Source: Rhodospirillaceae bacterium (GTDB lineage Bacteria; Pseudomonadota; Alphaproteobacteria; Rhodospirillales; Rhodospirillaceae). From it: 64,000 nt of DNA. The translations under genes were made by a program, and so were the position numbers. Shown in pieces: positions 24,699 through 33,346 of the stretch (its first letter is position 1; each line of letters opens with the position of its first letter). Under the pieces are notes generated by a model, which was not told the origin of the DNA, searched no databases, and saw nothing but the letters and a program-made list of their open reading frames with translations. The stretch lies in the NCBI GenBank assembly GCA_947476695.1, contig CANJRD010000019.1, positions 1-64,000 on the forward strand. Direction: 5' to 3'.

Positions 24699-27086
24699 CT
24701 AGAACGAATACGAACCTTTGATTCCCCAGGTCCGCTTCTGCGGCAGACCCAGGTTGATCGCGAGCACGTTTGAGGGGCCCGTACAGCAGAGGTTGTCGGT
24801 CGACTGACCACCAGCGATGAAGTTCATGTTGCCGGTCACGTTGGTCACGTAGCCTTCGATCGACAGATTGTCGCGCCGCATCCCGAGATGCAGATCGATG
24901 TACTCGCTGCCGCGGATCCACGCGACGTTGCTGATGTCGACGTAGTACTTGCCACGATGACGCCAATCGACTCGCGCGTACCAATCCCAATCGCCGGCGA
25001 GGTGGTTGGTGTAAGTCGGCGACACCGACCAAACGACAGTCGGCGCCTGCGGGAACGCGTTACCGTTGACATTGGTGCTGCCCGTGATTCGGGCCGTCAG
25101 AAGGCTGACGTAGGACACCACCTTCGAGTGCGCCCACGCGAAGTTGGCCGCAACGGTCAGATGGTCCGTGATACGTGCATTGACGTCGGCCTCGATACCG
25201 CTGAGATCGACGGCGCCAACGTTCGTGGTCAACTGCGCCAGGAATGTCGACGGCGCAGTGGCCGGAGGTGTGGGCGGTACCAATACCGAGATGCTCTGCG
25301 AAACTTGGCCGTTGCGCCACTTATCGAGGTAGCCGTCGATGGTGGTGCGCAGGTTGCCGCCGAGCCACGTCGCCTTCCAACCCAGCTCGAGGTTATCGAG
25401 TTTCTCCTGGCCGAAGGCGATGCTCGCGCCGACGGTACCCAGCTGGTTGAGCACGGCCGCAGACTGACCAATCAGCGTGCTGTTGAAGCCGCCCGGGCGA
25501 TAACCGCGCGACCACAACGCATACACCACCGAGTTCGGCGCGTATTTGTAATCGACGGTGATACGCGGGGAGAAGCTGGTGTACTGCGCCGAGATTTCCG
25601 GACCAGGCGTCGGATATTTAACTTGGTTCTTGATGTTATCCCACTGATAGCGCGCTTCCGCACCAACGGTGAGCTTATCGGTAATGTCGAAGTACAGGCC
25701 GCCGAAGACCGCCGGAGTCGAACTGACCGAGCGGGTTTGTGAGCCCGAGATGGCGACAGTCGTCGGCTGGAAGCCGGCGTTCACAAGACCCGGATTGCGC
25801 TGCGTGAACCAGTTGCCGCCTAACGTGCCGCGCAGACGCTGATCCTGCGGGCTGGTGACACGCAGCTCTTGGCTCGCGTCATAGATGATCTGCTGGCGCT
25901 GCAGCAGGAACCCAATCCACGGCAACACGTTCGGCACGCGACCGAAGTTCGGGTTGGCCGTCATGCGATTGTCGCGCTGCTGTTCGCCGGCGATCGTCTG
26001 GTACTGCGATTTATGAACCGCGGTGATGGAGCTGAAGTTCCAACCGGATGCCGTGGAATAATCGAGATTCAAGTGCGCCAGACGCGTCTGCTGACGGGTG
26101 CCGTAGCTTTTCTTGAAGCTCGTGTCGAACATATAGGGCCAGTTGAGCGGATTGTTCTGAAAGATGGCCTGCATGTTCGGCAGGATGTCGCCGTTGTTCG
26201 AGATGATGCTTTGCGGGATCTCGTCCGCTTTCGGCAACGCGCCGCACCAGTAGGCGCCGAACGTTCCACCTAGATTACAGAACAGGCTTTGGATGACGGC
26301 GGGATTCGGATCGCGCCCCATCAATGCCATCGAGGGGAAACCGCCCAGGTCTTCGTCCTCAAAGCCGAGTAGCATCTTGGCTTTGAGATTGTCGGTCGGC
26401 GTGGCGACCATCGTTACGAAAACGGAATCGTCGCGGCGCCAGCCGAGTTTCTGGCTGGTGTTGCCGGCATCGGTCCACGCGCCTCCAAAGGCAAAGTGAC
26501 GACCGATGACACGCGCGGTGAGCTTGCCGGGGACGATAGGCCCTTCCAGACTGATTGAATCATCCGTCGTGCCGAAGCTGGCATATTCACCTTTGATCTG
26601 GCCCTTGAACGTATCGCCCGGGTCCTTGGTCACGTAGTTGACCGCACCCGAGAACGTGGATCGTCCGAAGTAAGCGCTCTGTGGTCCGACGAGCGCTTCA
26701 ATGCGCTCCACCGCTTCAAGTGCAGGGTTGCCGGTCCCGGCGAACGGCGCGCCATCGACGAAGATCAGGCCCGACGACACCGACAAACCACGGAAGGTCA
26801 GCTGGCGATTGCTCGTGCCCGGACCCGACGTGCTGAATTGCACCCAAAGACCTGGCGTGTAGAACGACAAAGCGGCGAGGTCTTTTACATTCGCGGCCTG
26901 GATGTCCGCCGCGGTCACCGCGGCAATCGACATCGGCACTTCCATCAGGCTTTCTTCGACTTTACGCGCGGTGACGACGATCTCTTCAAGACCGCCCTGC
27001 GCGATTTGCTGCGCGAGCGCTGGCATCGTGCTTAATACTGTCATGCCAACAAGAATCGACGATGCGTAAAGATGCCTACGGCGCAT
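24699..27086 (-). CDS. TonB-dependent outer-membrane receptor (795 aa)
   Basis: Start at the ATG 27086, after GGGGGG; Sec signal MRRRHLYASSILVGM...ALAQQ. TonB-box-like LEEIVVTARK, plug with AYFGRSTFSGAVNYVTK, barrel to KGSYSF (terminal Phe). The Cys pair of the extracellular loop is present (LFCNLGGTFGAYWCGALP), as is a vicinal CC in the last surface loop (TDNLCCTGPSN). Upstream DNA to 27272 is in frame but holds no signal. Divergent from the receptor at 27609; followed by an attenuator-like hairpin and the ThDP enzyme/cytochrome genes on the same strand, so receptor and enzyme may serve the same substrate (inference). Confidence 0.93.
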   Translation of the reverse strand: MRRRHLYASSILVGMTVLSTMPALAQQIAQGGLEEIVVTARKVEESLMEVPMSIAAVTAADIQAANVKDLAALSFYTPGLWVQFSTSGPGTSNRQLTFRGLSVSSGLIFVDGAPFAGTGNPALEAVERIEALVGPQSAYFGRSTFSGAVNYVTKDPGDTFKGQIKGEYASFGTTDDSISLEGPIVPGKLTARVIGRHFAFGGAWTDAGNTSQKLGWRRDDSVFVTMVATPTDNLKAKMLLGFEDEDLGGFPSMALMGRDPNPAVIQSLFCNLGGTFGAYWCGALPKADEIPQSIISNNGDILPNMQAIFQNNPLNWPYMFDTSFKKSYGTRQQTRLAHLNLDYSTASGWNFSSITAVHKSQYQTIAGEQQRDNRMTANPNFGRVPNVLPWIGFLLQRQQIIYDASQELRVTSPQDQRLRGTLGGNWFTQRNPGLVNAGFQPTTVAISGSQTRSVSSTPAVFGGLYFDITDKLTVGAEARYQWDNIKNQVKYPTPGPEISAQYTSFSPRITVDYKYAPNSVVYALWSRGYRPGGFNSTLIGQSAAVLNQLGTVGASIAFGQEKLDNLELGWKATWLGGNLRTTIDGYLDKWRNGQVSQSISVLVPPTPPATAPSTFLAQLTTNVGAVDLSGIEADVNARITDHLTVAANFAWAHSKVVSYVSLLTARITGSTNVNGNAFPQAPTVVWSVSPTYTNHLAGDWDWYARVDWRHRGKYYVDISNVAWIRGSEYIDLHLGMRRDNLSIEGYVTNVTGNMNFIAGGQSTDNLCCTGPSNVLAINLGLPQKRTWGIKGSYSF

Positions 27087-27608
27087 GTGGAAGGTCCCCC
27101 CTTGATGTGAAGTGCGGCAACTCCCCAGCGCCGCAGTTGAAAGAAGTCTATCTATAGAGAAATGCTCCCGCACTTGTGACCGGTACCTACGGTCACTGAG
27201 CGAGACGGCCCTTGACGAACACGCAGCTTTTGCGACCGCGCGGTCCACGTGGTGGACAGTCAGCGCTGTCACGACAAATATTCAAAACTGCACGCCGAAG
27301 CCGGCATAGCTGCCGCAATCGTTCCGCGACCGGTGAGAACGCAACCGTGCGCCCGGGGGCATCCGCTCCCGGGCGGTTTTCTCTTGACCTGCTATAGAGT
27401 GTTGCCTCGGCGACAACACCGCCAACAATCTGAAATGCCCGTCCAAGGTATGGAGCAAAAAGTGAGGTATTCCATGTGGTTAGGTGATCCCCTTTCCCCT
27501 ACGCGAACATGCTGCTCACGAAACTGTGAGCATTACCCGGAGGTCTCCCTCAATAGTATGCCCGCGGCAACCAGCCATTTTATTTGCACATACACAGGGG
27601 GAAAACGA
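27087..27608. promoter_or_regulatory. Shared upstream region of two divergent TonB receptors
   Basis: 522 bases without a gene. Clear inverted repeats: TCTAT-N2-ATAGA (27147-27158), GTGACCG-N7-CGGTCAC (27176-27196) nearer the minus-strand receptor, and GCTCAC-N6-GTGAGC (27514-27531) about 80 bases before the plus-strand ATG. They are candidates for operators; spacings differ, so they need not bind one regulator. A short frame starting at 27249 in phase with the receptor is not a convincing extension. Confidence 0.45.
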
Positions 27609-30026
27609 ATGCGTCGGAGGATTCTGTACGCCACGTCCGTCCTAGCGGGACTGACAGGCTACGCCGCCCAATTCGCACCGGCCTACGCCCAAGGCCTTGA
27701 GGAAATCGTCGTCACTGCGCGTAAGCAGGAAGAAAGCTTGATGGAAGTGCCGCTGTCGATCACAGCGATCTCCGCCGAGAACCTTGAAGCCGCGAATATC
27801 AAAGACGTTCGCGACGTCGCCGCCTACACGCCGGGCCTGTTCGTTCAGTATAGCCAGTCCGGCGCGGCCATCGCCCGCTCGTTCACATTCCGCGGCCTGA
27901 ACGTCTCCAACGGCGGCCAGGTGTTCATCGACGGCGCTCCGTACGTCGGTCAGTCGGCCCCGGATCTCGCGGCCCTGGAACGCGTCGAAGTCCTGCTGGG
28001 ACCGCAGAGCGCGTACTTCGGCCGTTCGACCTTCACCGGCGCGCTGAACTACATCACCAAAGCCCCGTCGATGACGGACTATAAGGGCAAGCTCACCGCC
28101 GAATACATGACCTTCGGCAGCACCGATACGCTGATCAGCCTCGAAGGCCCGATCGTCCGCGATAAGCTATCCATCGCCGTCACCGGCCGTCACCTCAAGC
28201 AGGACGGTCACTGGAAGAACCGCTCGAACCCGGACAGCGACGTCGGCGCCAACAGCAAGGACGCCGTCACGGCGACTGTCCTGTTCCAGCCGAACGACGC
28301 AATGCAGTGGAAGATGTTCCTGCAGTACGCCGTCGACGACAGCGGTCAGTCGCCGGCGATCCAGCTATCCGCATACAACTATCGCAACGTGCCGGGTCAG
28401 CAGTACCAGTCGCGTCAGCTCAACTGTAACCTCGGCGGTACCTTCGGTCCGTGGTGGTGCGGTGGTCTGCCGAATGCCGGCCAGCTCGACGCGATGGGCA
28501 CGCCAGGCACGGCGCCGATCATCTCGTGGTACGACACCGTCAACCCGACCATCTACAACTACCTGTTCAACGACCCCAACAACATCTACCCTTACAAACT
28601 GTTCGATCCGTACTGGAACACGAGCTTCGGCACGAAGCAGGCGAACCAGGCGTTCCACCTGAACGGCGAATACACCACGGCTGACGGCTGGATCTTCAAC
28701 TCCACCACCGCGCTGCACTACACGAAGTATCAGGGCATCATCGCCCCGAACTATCGTGACAGCACGGGCGTGCCGAACACCAACCCGACGCGCATCCTGC
28801 CGTGGGTCGGCTTCTACAACAACTTCATGGGCCAGTTCTGGGACGGTAGCCAAGAACTGCGCATCACGTCGCCGCAGGACAAGTCGATCCGCTTCACGGC
28901 GGGCGGCAACTACCTCGGCACGGCGTCGCCCGGCAGCACCAACTTCGGCATCTCGCCGTCCGGCAACACCATCGCCGGTACGCTGACGACGCTGCACACC
29001 TCGACGCCCGCGGTCTTCGGCGGTGTCTACTACGACATCACCGATCAGCTGACCGTTGGCGGCGAAGCTCGCTACCAGTGGGATAAGCTGTCTGCGCGCA
29101 CCAAGTGGCCGCTGCCGCCGGTGAACCAGCAGGGAACTTTGACCGCGACCTACAAGAGCTTCTCGCCGCGCGTCACGCTGGACTGGAACTTCGCTCCAGG
29201 CGGCACGGTCTACGGTCTGTGGTCGCGTGGCTATCGTCCGGGCGGCTTCAACACCCAGGTGCTCGGCCAGCCGCAAGTGGTGCTCGATCTGCTCAGCCAA
29301 AGCGTCGGCATCAACTTCGCCTTCCTCCAGGAGAAGCTCGACAACTTCGAACTCGGCTTCAAGAACACCTGGTGGGGCGGTCGCGCGCGGACGGCTGTCG
29401 GCGTCTACTACGACAAGTGGCGTAACGGCCAGGTGACGAACACCGTCACCGTCAACACTCCGACGGGTGTGCAGCAGATCTCGGCGACGCAGAACGTCGG
29501 CGCGGTCGACCTGAAGGGTATCGAATTCACCGGCGCGATCGCCATCACGGATAAGTTCACCGTGAATGGGAACGCCAACCTGGTGCATTCGGAAATCCGT
29601 TCGTACGTCTATACCCCGAACGGCACGCGTATCCGCAACTCGATCAATGTGAACGGCTCGCAGTTCAACGGTGCGCCGATCGGTTGGACGTTTGCGATCG
29701 TCCCGACCTACAACGATCACCTGGCTGGGGACTGGGATTGGTTCGCGCGCGCGGACTACAAGCAGCGTGGCCGGTACTACGTCGACGCCGTGAACGCGGC
29801 TTACATCCCGACGAAGCACGTCCTCGACCTGCATCTGGGCATCAAGAACCAGAACTTCACGGTCGAAGTGTTCTCGCTCAACGTGCTCAACGACTTGAAC
29901 TTCGAAACCGGCGAAGTCGGTACGGACTCAGGTTGCTGCGCCATCGGTGCCGCGAACATCAACTCCATCCGCCTCCTGCTGCCGCGTAAGCGTCAGTTCG
30001 GTATCCGCGGGTCCTACAGCTTCTAA
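27609..30026 (+). CDS. TonB-dependent outer-membrane receptor (805 aa)
   Basis: Start at 27609 (cagggggaaaacga before ATG); signal MRRRILYATSVLAGL...AYAQ. TonB-box-like LEEIVVTARK; plug with AYFGRSTFTGALNYITK; barrel ending RGSYSF. Loop Cys pair LNCNLGGTFGPWWCGGLP and vicinal CC in the last loop (TDSGCCAIGAAN). It shares with its neighbour at 30244 a 45-base stretch without any difference (28694-28738 region) amid much lower identity, a sign of gene conversion. A terminator follows, so each receptor is transcribed alone. Confidence 0.93.
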   Translation: MRRRILYATSVLAGLTGYAAQFAPAYAQGLEEIVVTARKQEESLMEVPLSITAISAENLEAANIKDVRDVAAYTPGLFVQYSQSGAAIARSFTFRGLNVSNGGQVFIDGAPYVGQSAPDLAALERVEVLLGPQSAYFGRSTFTGALNYITKAPSMTDYKGKLTAEYMTFGSTDTLISLEGPIVRDKLSIAVTGRHLKQDGHWKNRSNPDSDVGANSKDAVTATVLFQPNDAMQWKMFLQYAVDDSGQSPAIQLSAYNYRNVPGQQYQSRQLNCNLGGTFGPWWCGGLPNAGQLDAMGTPGTAPIISWYDTVNPTIYNYLFNDPNNIYPYKLFDPYWNTSFGTKQANQAFHLNGEYTTADGWIFNSTTALHYTKYQGIIAPNYRDSTGVPNTNPTRILPWVGFYNNFMGQFWDGSQELRITSPQDKSIRFTAGGNYLGTASPGSTNFGISPSGNTIAGTLTTLHTSTPAVFGGVYYDITDQLTVGGEARYQWDKLSARTKWPLPPVNQQGTLTATYKSFSPRVTLDWNFAPGGTVYGLWSRGYRPGGFNTQVLGQPQVVLDLLSQSVGINFAFLQEKLDNFELGFKNTWWGGRARTAVGVYYDKWRNGQVTNTVTVNTPTGVQQISATQNVGAVDLKGIEFTGAIAITDKFTVNGNANLVHSEIRSYVYTPNGTRIRNSINVNGSQFNGAPIGWTFAIVPTYNDHLAGDWDWFARADYKQRGRYYVDAVNAAYIPTKHVLDLHLGIKNQNFTVEVFSLNVLNDLNFETGEVGTDSGCCAIGAANINSIRLLLPRKRQFGIRGSYSF

Positions 30027-30047
30027 GTCGCTTTAAGTCACGACCGC

Positions 30048-30080
30048 ACCGCCCGGAGATCACTTGATCTCCGGGCGGTT
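30048..30080 (+). terminator. Perfect 15-base hairpin after TonB receptor
   Basis: ACCGCCCGGAGATCA (30048-30062) with TGATCTCCGGGCGGT (30065-30079), loop of two; only a short T run (TTTG). Likely terminator, or an RNA-stabilising stem. Confidence 0.7.
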
Positions 30081-30134
30081 TGCGCCTCACGAGCCGACAA
30101 AGCCAGCTTGTGGCTCGACCTCCGTACACAAGAA

Positions 30135-30150
30135 CGTGAATAGAATCACG
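30135..30150. promoter_or_regulatory. Inverted repeat CGTGA-N6-TCACG before TonB receptor
   Basis: The arms and the six-base spacer match the GTGA-N6-TCAC core typical of Crp/Fnr-type sites. It sits about 95 bases before the receptor ATG at 30244. A further CACGACGTG overlaps its right edge. Binding is inferred. Confidence 0.4.
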
Positions 30151-30243
30151 ACGTGGGACAGCAATTCCGCGCGTGCGTCGTCATGCCCACAAACAGCGGT
30201 GTATAGGTCTGTGACCTTACACTTGTAACTTTGGGGGACTGCT

Positions 30244-32670
30244 ATGCGCCGGAACATGCTCTATGCAACATCGTGTCTTGCGACTTTGATCTCTATCGGC
30301 GGGGTTCCGGCAACGCCTGCCCTCGCGCAGACCAGCCAGTTCGGTCTTGAGGAAATCGTCGTCACCGCGCGTAAGCGCGAAGAAAACCTGATGGAAGTGC
30401 CGATGTCGATTACGGCCGTTACGGCCGATAACATCGAAGCCGCAAGCGTCAAAGACGTGCGCGATCTCGCGCAATACACCCCCGGCCTGTTCATCCAATA
30501 CAGCATCGCCTCGCAGGGCGTTTCGCGCTCTCTGACGTTCCGCGGACTGTCTGTGTCGAACGGCGGACAGCTGTTCATCGACGGCGCGCCGTACGTCGGT
30601 CAGGCCAACCCCGACATCGGCGCGCTAGAGCGCGTCGAAGTGCTGCTCGGGCCGCAAAGCGCCTACTTCGGTCGTTCGACTTTTACCGGCGCGCTGAACT
30701 ATGTGACGAAAGACCCCGCCGATCACTTCAAGGGTAAGGTCAGCGCCGAATACGCATCGTTCAATCAGAACGACGCGTCCATCACGCTTGAAGGCCCCAT
30801 TGTCCAAGACAAGCTCGGTGTGCGCGTCACGGCGCGTCACTTCGCCGTCGACGGAATGTGGAAGAACAATTCCGACCCCGCCAGCGACGTCGGCTTCATC
30901 AAAAAGGATAGTGTCACGGCCGTGGCCGTCTTCACGCCGAACGATCGCCTGAAGGCCAAGCTCCTCTTTAGCTTCTCGCGCGACGACGACGGCCTTCAGC
31001 CGACCATCAAGCTGACGGGCTTCAACTACAATGGCACGCCGGCGACCCAGTATTTGTCGCGTCAGCTCAGCTGCAACGTCGGCGGTATTGGGTTCGGCCC
31101 TTATTGGTGCGGCCAGTTGCCGGCCGCGGATCAACTCGGCCCGCTGAATCAACCCGGCACGTCGAACATCATCTCGTGGAGCATGCAGATGCTGCCGCAG
31201 ATCCGCAGCATCCTGATCGAGAATTCGCTGCGCCTGCAGCCGAATCTGTTCGATCCGCGTTGGCTGCAGCACTTCGGCACCAAGCAGGAATCCCAGGCCA
31301 CTCATGCGGTGGTGGACTACACTACCCCGAGCGGCTGGGTATTCAACTCCACCACCGCGCTGCACTACACGAAGTATCAGGGCATCCTTCAACCTGGATA
31401 CCGTGACGGCACGGGCGTCCCAAACACCGCCCCGAACCGTGTGCTGCCGTACGTCAGCTTCTACCTCCTGTTCCAAGGCCGCTTCTGGGACGGCAGCCAG
31501 GAACTGCGAGTCACCTCCCCGCAGGATCAGCGCCTGCGCGGAACGCTGGGCGCCAACTACCTGAACACGGTAACGCCGGGCCAGGTAAACTACGGCATTC
31601 AGCCCAGCGGTCCGGGCGTGTCAGGCTCGACCACACGCAGTGTCGCGTCCACGCCGGCCGTATTCGGTGGCCTCTATTACGACTTCACGCCCGAACTGAC
31701 TCTGGGGGCCGAGGCCCGTTATCAGTGGGATACGCTCTCGGCCACACCGAAATTCCCGGTCCCCGCCCCCGCGCAAGCCGGACAGTTGAAAGCGACGTTC
31801 AAAAGCTTCTCACCGCGCGTCACGCTTGACTACAACTTCCAACCGGGCGGCACGATCTACGCATTGTGGTCGCGTGGTTACCGTCCGGGCGGCTTCAACA
31901 ACTCCATCGTCGGACAGCCGGCTTCCGTGCTCGCCGGACTTGGCAATCTCAACGTCGGCGTCGCCTTCCAACAGGAGAAGCTCGACAACTACGAGATCGG
32001 TCTGAAGAACACCTGGATGGACAACCGCCTCCAGACCGCGATCGGTGGATACTTCGATCAGTGGCGTAACGGCCAGGTCTCGAACTCCCTCGCGGTGCAG
32101 ACGCCGACCAACATCCAGATGGTCACGGTCACGCAGAACGTCGGCTCCGTCGACATGTACGGCATGGAGTTCACCGGTGCCTACGCCGCAACCGAACACC
32201 TGACGATCACCGGCAACGCGAACTACGTGCATTCCAAGATCCTGTCGTACGTGTTCACCCCGAACGGTCCGCGCATCAACGGGACCACGAACGTGAACGG
32301 CAAGTCGTTCGCCAACGTGCCCGTGGGCTGGACGTTCACCATCACACCGCAATACACTGATCACCTCGCCGGAAACTGGGATTGGTTCGCCCGGCTGGAT
32401 TGGAAGCATCGCGGCCGATACTACGTGGATGCGACCAACCTCGCCTGGATCGGCGCCCGCAACATCGTCGACTTGCACCTCGGGGTGAAAAACGAGAACC
32501 TGACGATCGAAGCTTTCGCGCTGAACCTGAACAAGGACTACACCTTCCAAAACGGTGAAGTCGGCGCGGACGCCCTGTGCTGCTCTGTCGGGGCCCCGAA
32601 TACTAACGAAGTCCGCTTGCTACTGCCGAACAAGCGTCAGTTCGGCATCCGCGGAACCTATACGTTCTAG
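30244..32670 (+). CDS. TonB-dependent outer-membrane receptor (808 aa)
   Basis: Start at 30244 after TTGGGGGA; signal MRRNMLYATSCLATL...ALAQ. TonB-box-like LEEIVVTARKREE, plug with AYFGRSTFTGALNYVTK, barrel with WDWFARLDWKHRGRYYVD near the end and GIRGTYTF at the terminus. Loop Cys pair (LSCNVGGIGFGPYWCGQLP) and vicinal CC in ADALCCSVGAPN. Tandem with the receptor at 27609, of which it is the closest paralogue in the window; both come with their own terminators. No periplasmic signalling domain, so induction must be by another route. Confidence 0.93.
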   Translation: MRRNMLYATSCLATLISIGGVPATPALAQTSQFGLEEIVVTARKREENLMEVPMSITAVTADNIEAASVKDVRDLAQYTPGLFIQYSIASQGVSRSLTFRGLSVSNGGQLFIDGAPYVGQANPDIGALERVEVLLGPQSAYFGRSTFTGALNYVTKDPADHFKGKVSAEYASFNQNDASITLEGPIVQDKLGVRVTARHFAVDGMWKNNSDPASDVGFIKKDSVTAVAVFTPNDRLKAKLLFSFSRDDDGLQPTIKLTGFNYNGTPATQYLSRQLSCNVGGIGFGPYWCGQLPAADQLGPLNQPGTSNIISWSMQMLPQIRSILIENSLRLQPNLFDPRWLQHFGTKQESQATHAVVDYTTPSGWVFNSTTALHYTKYQGILQPGYRDGTGVPNTAPNRVLPYVSFYLLFQGRFWDGSQELRVTSPQDQRLRGTLGANYLNTVTPGQVNYGIQPSGPGVSGSTTRSVASTPAVFGGLYYDFTPELTLGAEARYQWDTLSATPKFPVPAPAQAGQLKATFKSFSPRVTLDYNFQPGGTIYALWSRGYRPGGFNNSIVGQPASVLAGLGNLNVGVAFQQEKLDNYEIGLKNTWMDNRLQTAIGGYFDQWRNGQVSNSLAVQTPTNIQMVTVTQNVGSVDMYGMEFTGAYAATEHLTITGNANYVHSKILSYVFTPNGPRINGTTNVNGKSFANVPVGWTFTITPQYTDHLAGNWDWFARLDWKHRGRYYVDATNLAWIGARNIVDLHLGVKNENLTIEAFALNLNKDYTFQNGEVGADALCCSVGAPNTNEVRLLLPNKRQFGIRGTYTF

Positions 32671-32698
32671 CAACGAAGGCGCCCTTAACGCCTCTTTT

Positions 32699-32737
32699 CA
32701 CCGCCTGGGAGCACCCGCTTCCAGGCGGTTTTCTTTT
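32699..32737 (+). terminator. Rho-independent terminator after TonB receptor
   Basis: ACCGCCTGG (32700-32708) pairs with CCAGGCGGT (32721-32729), then TTTTCTTTT. Confidence 0.88.
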
Positions 32738-32788
32738 GCCGTAAGCTGCCTCCCAATTCGTTTGAGTGCCTGGGCAGAGGGGCGTGCA

Positions 32789-33256
32789 ATGCGGATCGTG
32801 TTGTCCTTGATCGCTGGGTTACTGAGCGCCCCCGTGGCCAATGCCGCGGACGTCAGCGGCGACAAGGTGCTGCTGAAGGCCGGCAGTTGGACGGTTCGCC
32901 GGACACCCGATCTCATGAGCGGCAAAAAAGCCTGCACCGCCCTTTACCAGGACAAGTACCTCATACAACTGACGGAGACCGGTTTGTTCGTCAGCCAGGC
33001 TCCGAACGGCGGTCTGAAGTCCTATACCATTAGCTACGACGATGGCGCCGCGGGGGCGGAGCATGCTGCAACGCCCTATGAGCGCGACATCCAATCCGCG
33101 GCGCTGAAGGGCGAGGCCCTCACCAAGGCGCTGAGCGCAAAACGCCTGCGGCTGCACATCACGACCGCCGGCGACCGCATCGCCGATGAGGACATCGATC
33201 TAACGGGCATCGACGCCGCACATAACGCGATCGTTCGCGACAAGAACTGTCAGTAA
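32789..33256 (+). CDS. Small secreted protein of no recognised family; stand-alone form of a fused domain
   Basis: 155 aa; the ATG at 32789 (AGAGGGGCG upstream) begins a Sec signal (MRIVLSLIAGLLSAPVANAA). No family recognised. The whole mature sequence aligns with the first 155 residues of the fused propeller protein at 45965-47380: WTVRRTPDLMSGKKACTALYQ against WSVRQTPDTLTGAMSCTGLY, then LFVSQAPNGG against LFVSLAPSGG, and a late AKRLRLHITTAGDR against AKRLQVQVTTSG. Two Cys are shared (the TPD...C and the C-terminal one). The fusion links this domain to Vgb-like propellers. It stands between a receptor terminator and the amine oxidase gene. Confidence 0.8.
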   Translation: MRIVLSLIAGLLSAPVANAADVSGDKVLLKAGSWTVRRTPDLMSGKKACTALYQDKYLIQLTETGLFVSQAPNGGLKSYTISYDDGAAGAEHAATPYERDIQSAALKGEALTKALSAKRLRLHITTAGDRIADEDIDLTGIDAAHNAIVRDKNCQ

Positions 33257-33262
33257 TAGCTA

Positions 33263-33288
33263 GACCGCCGAGCCCAGTCGCGGCGGTC
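33263..33288 (+). terminator. Hairpin downstream of small secreted protein
   Basis: GACCGCCG (33263-33270) pairs with CGGCGGTC (33281-33288). No T run follows, so termination would be weak. Confidence 0.4.
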
Positions 33289-33346
33289 GATATCGTGTTC
33301 AATCATGCGGCGCCGTCGCGCGTCGACGTTCGGGGGGGACGTGAGC

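Noticed and set aside
27249-27608. In-frame N-terminal extension of the receptor at 27609
   Set aside because: The 120 extra residues have no signal peptide or family similarity; the ATG at 27609 has a ribosome-binding site and signal peptide directly after it.
28365-29834. Minus-strand open frame of 489 codons opposite a TonB receptor
   Set aside because: Composition (RRR, DDR, VVVDAD runs) is that of an antisense frame; the receptor on the other strand is intact and recognisable.
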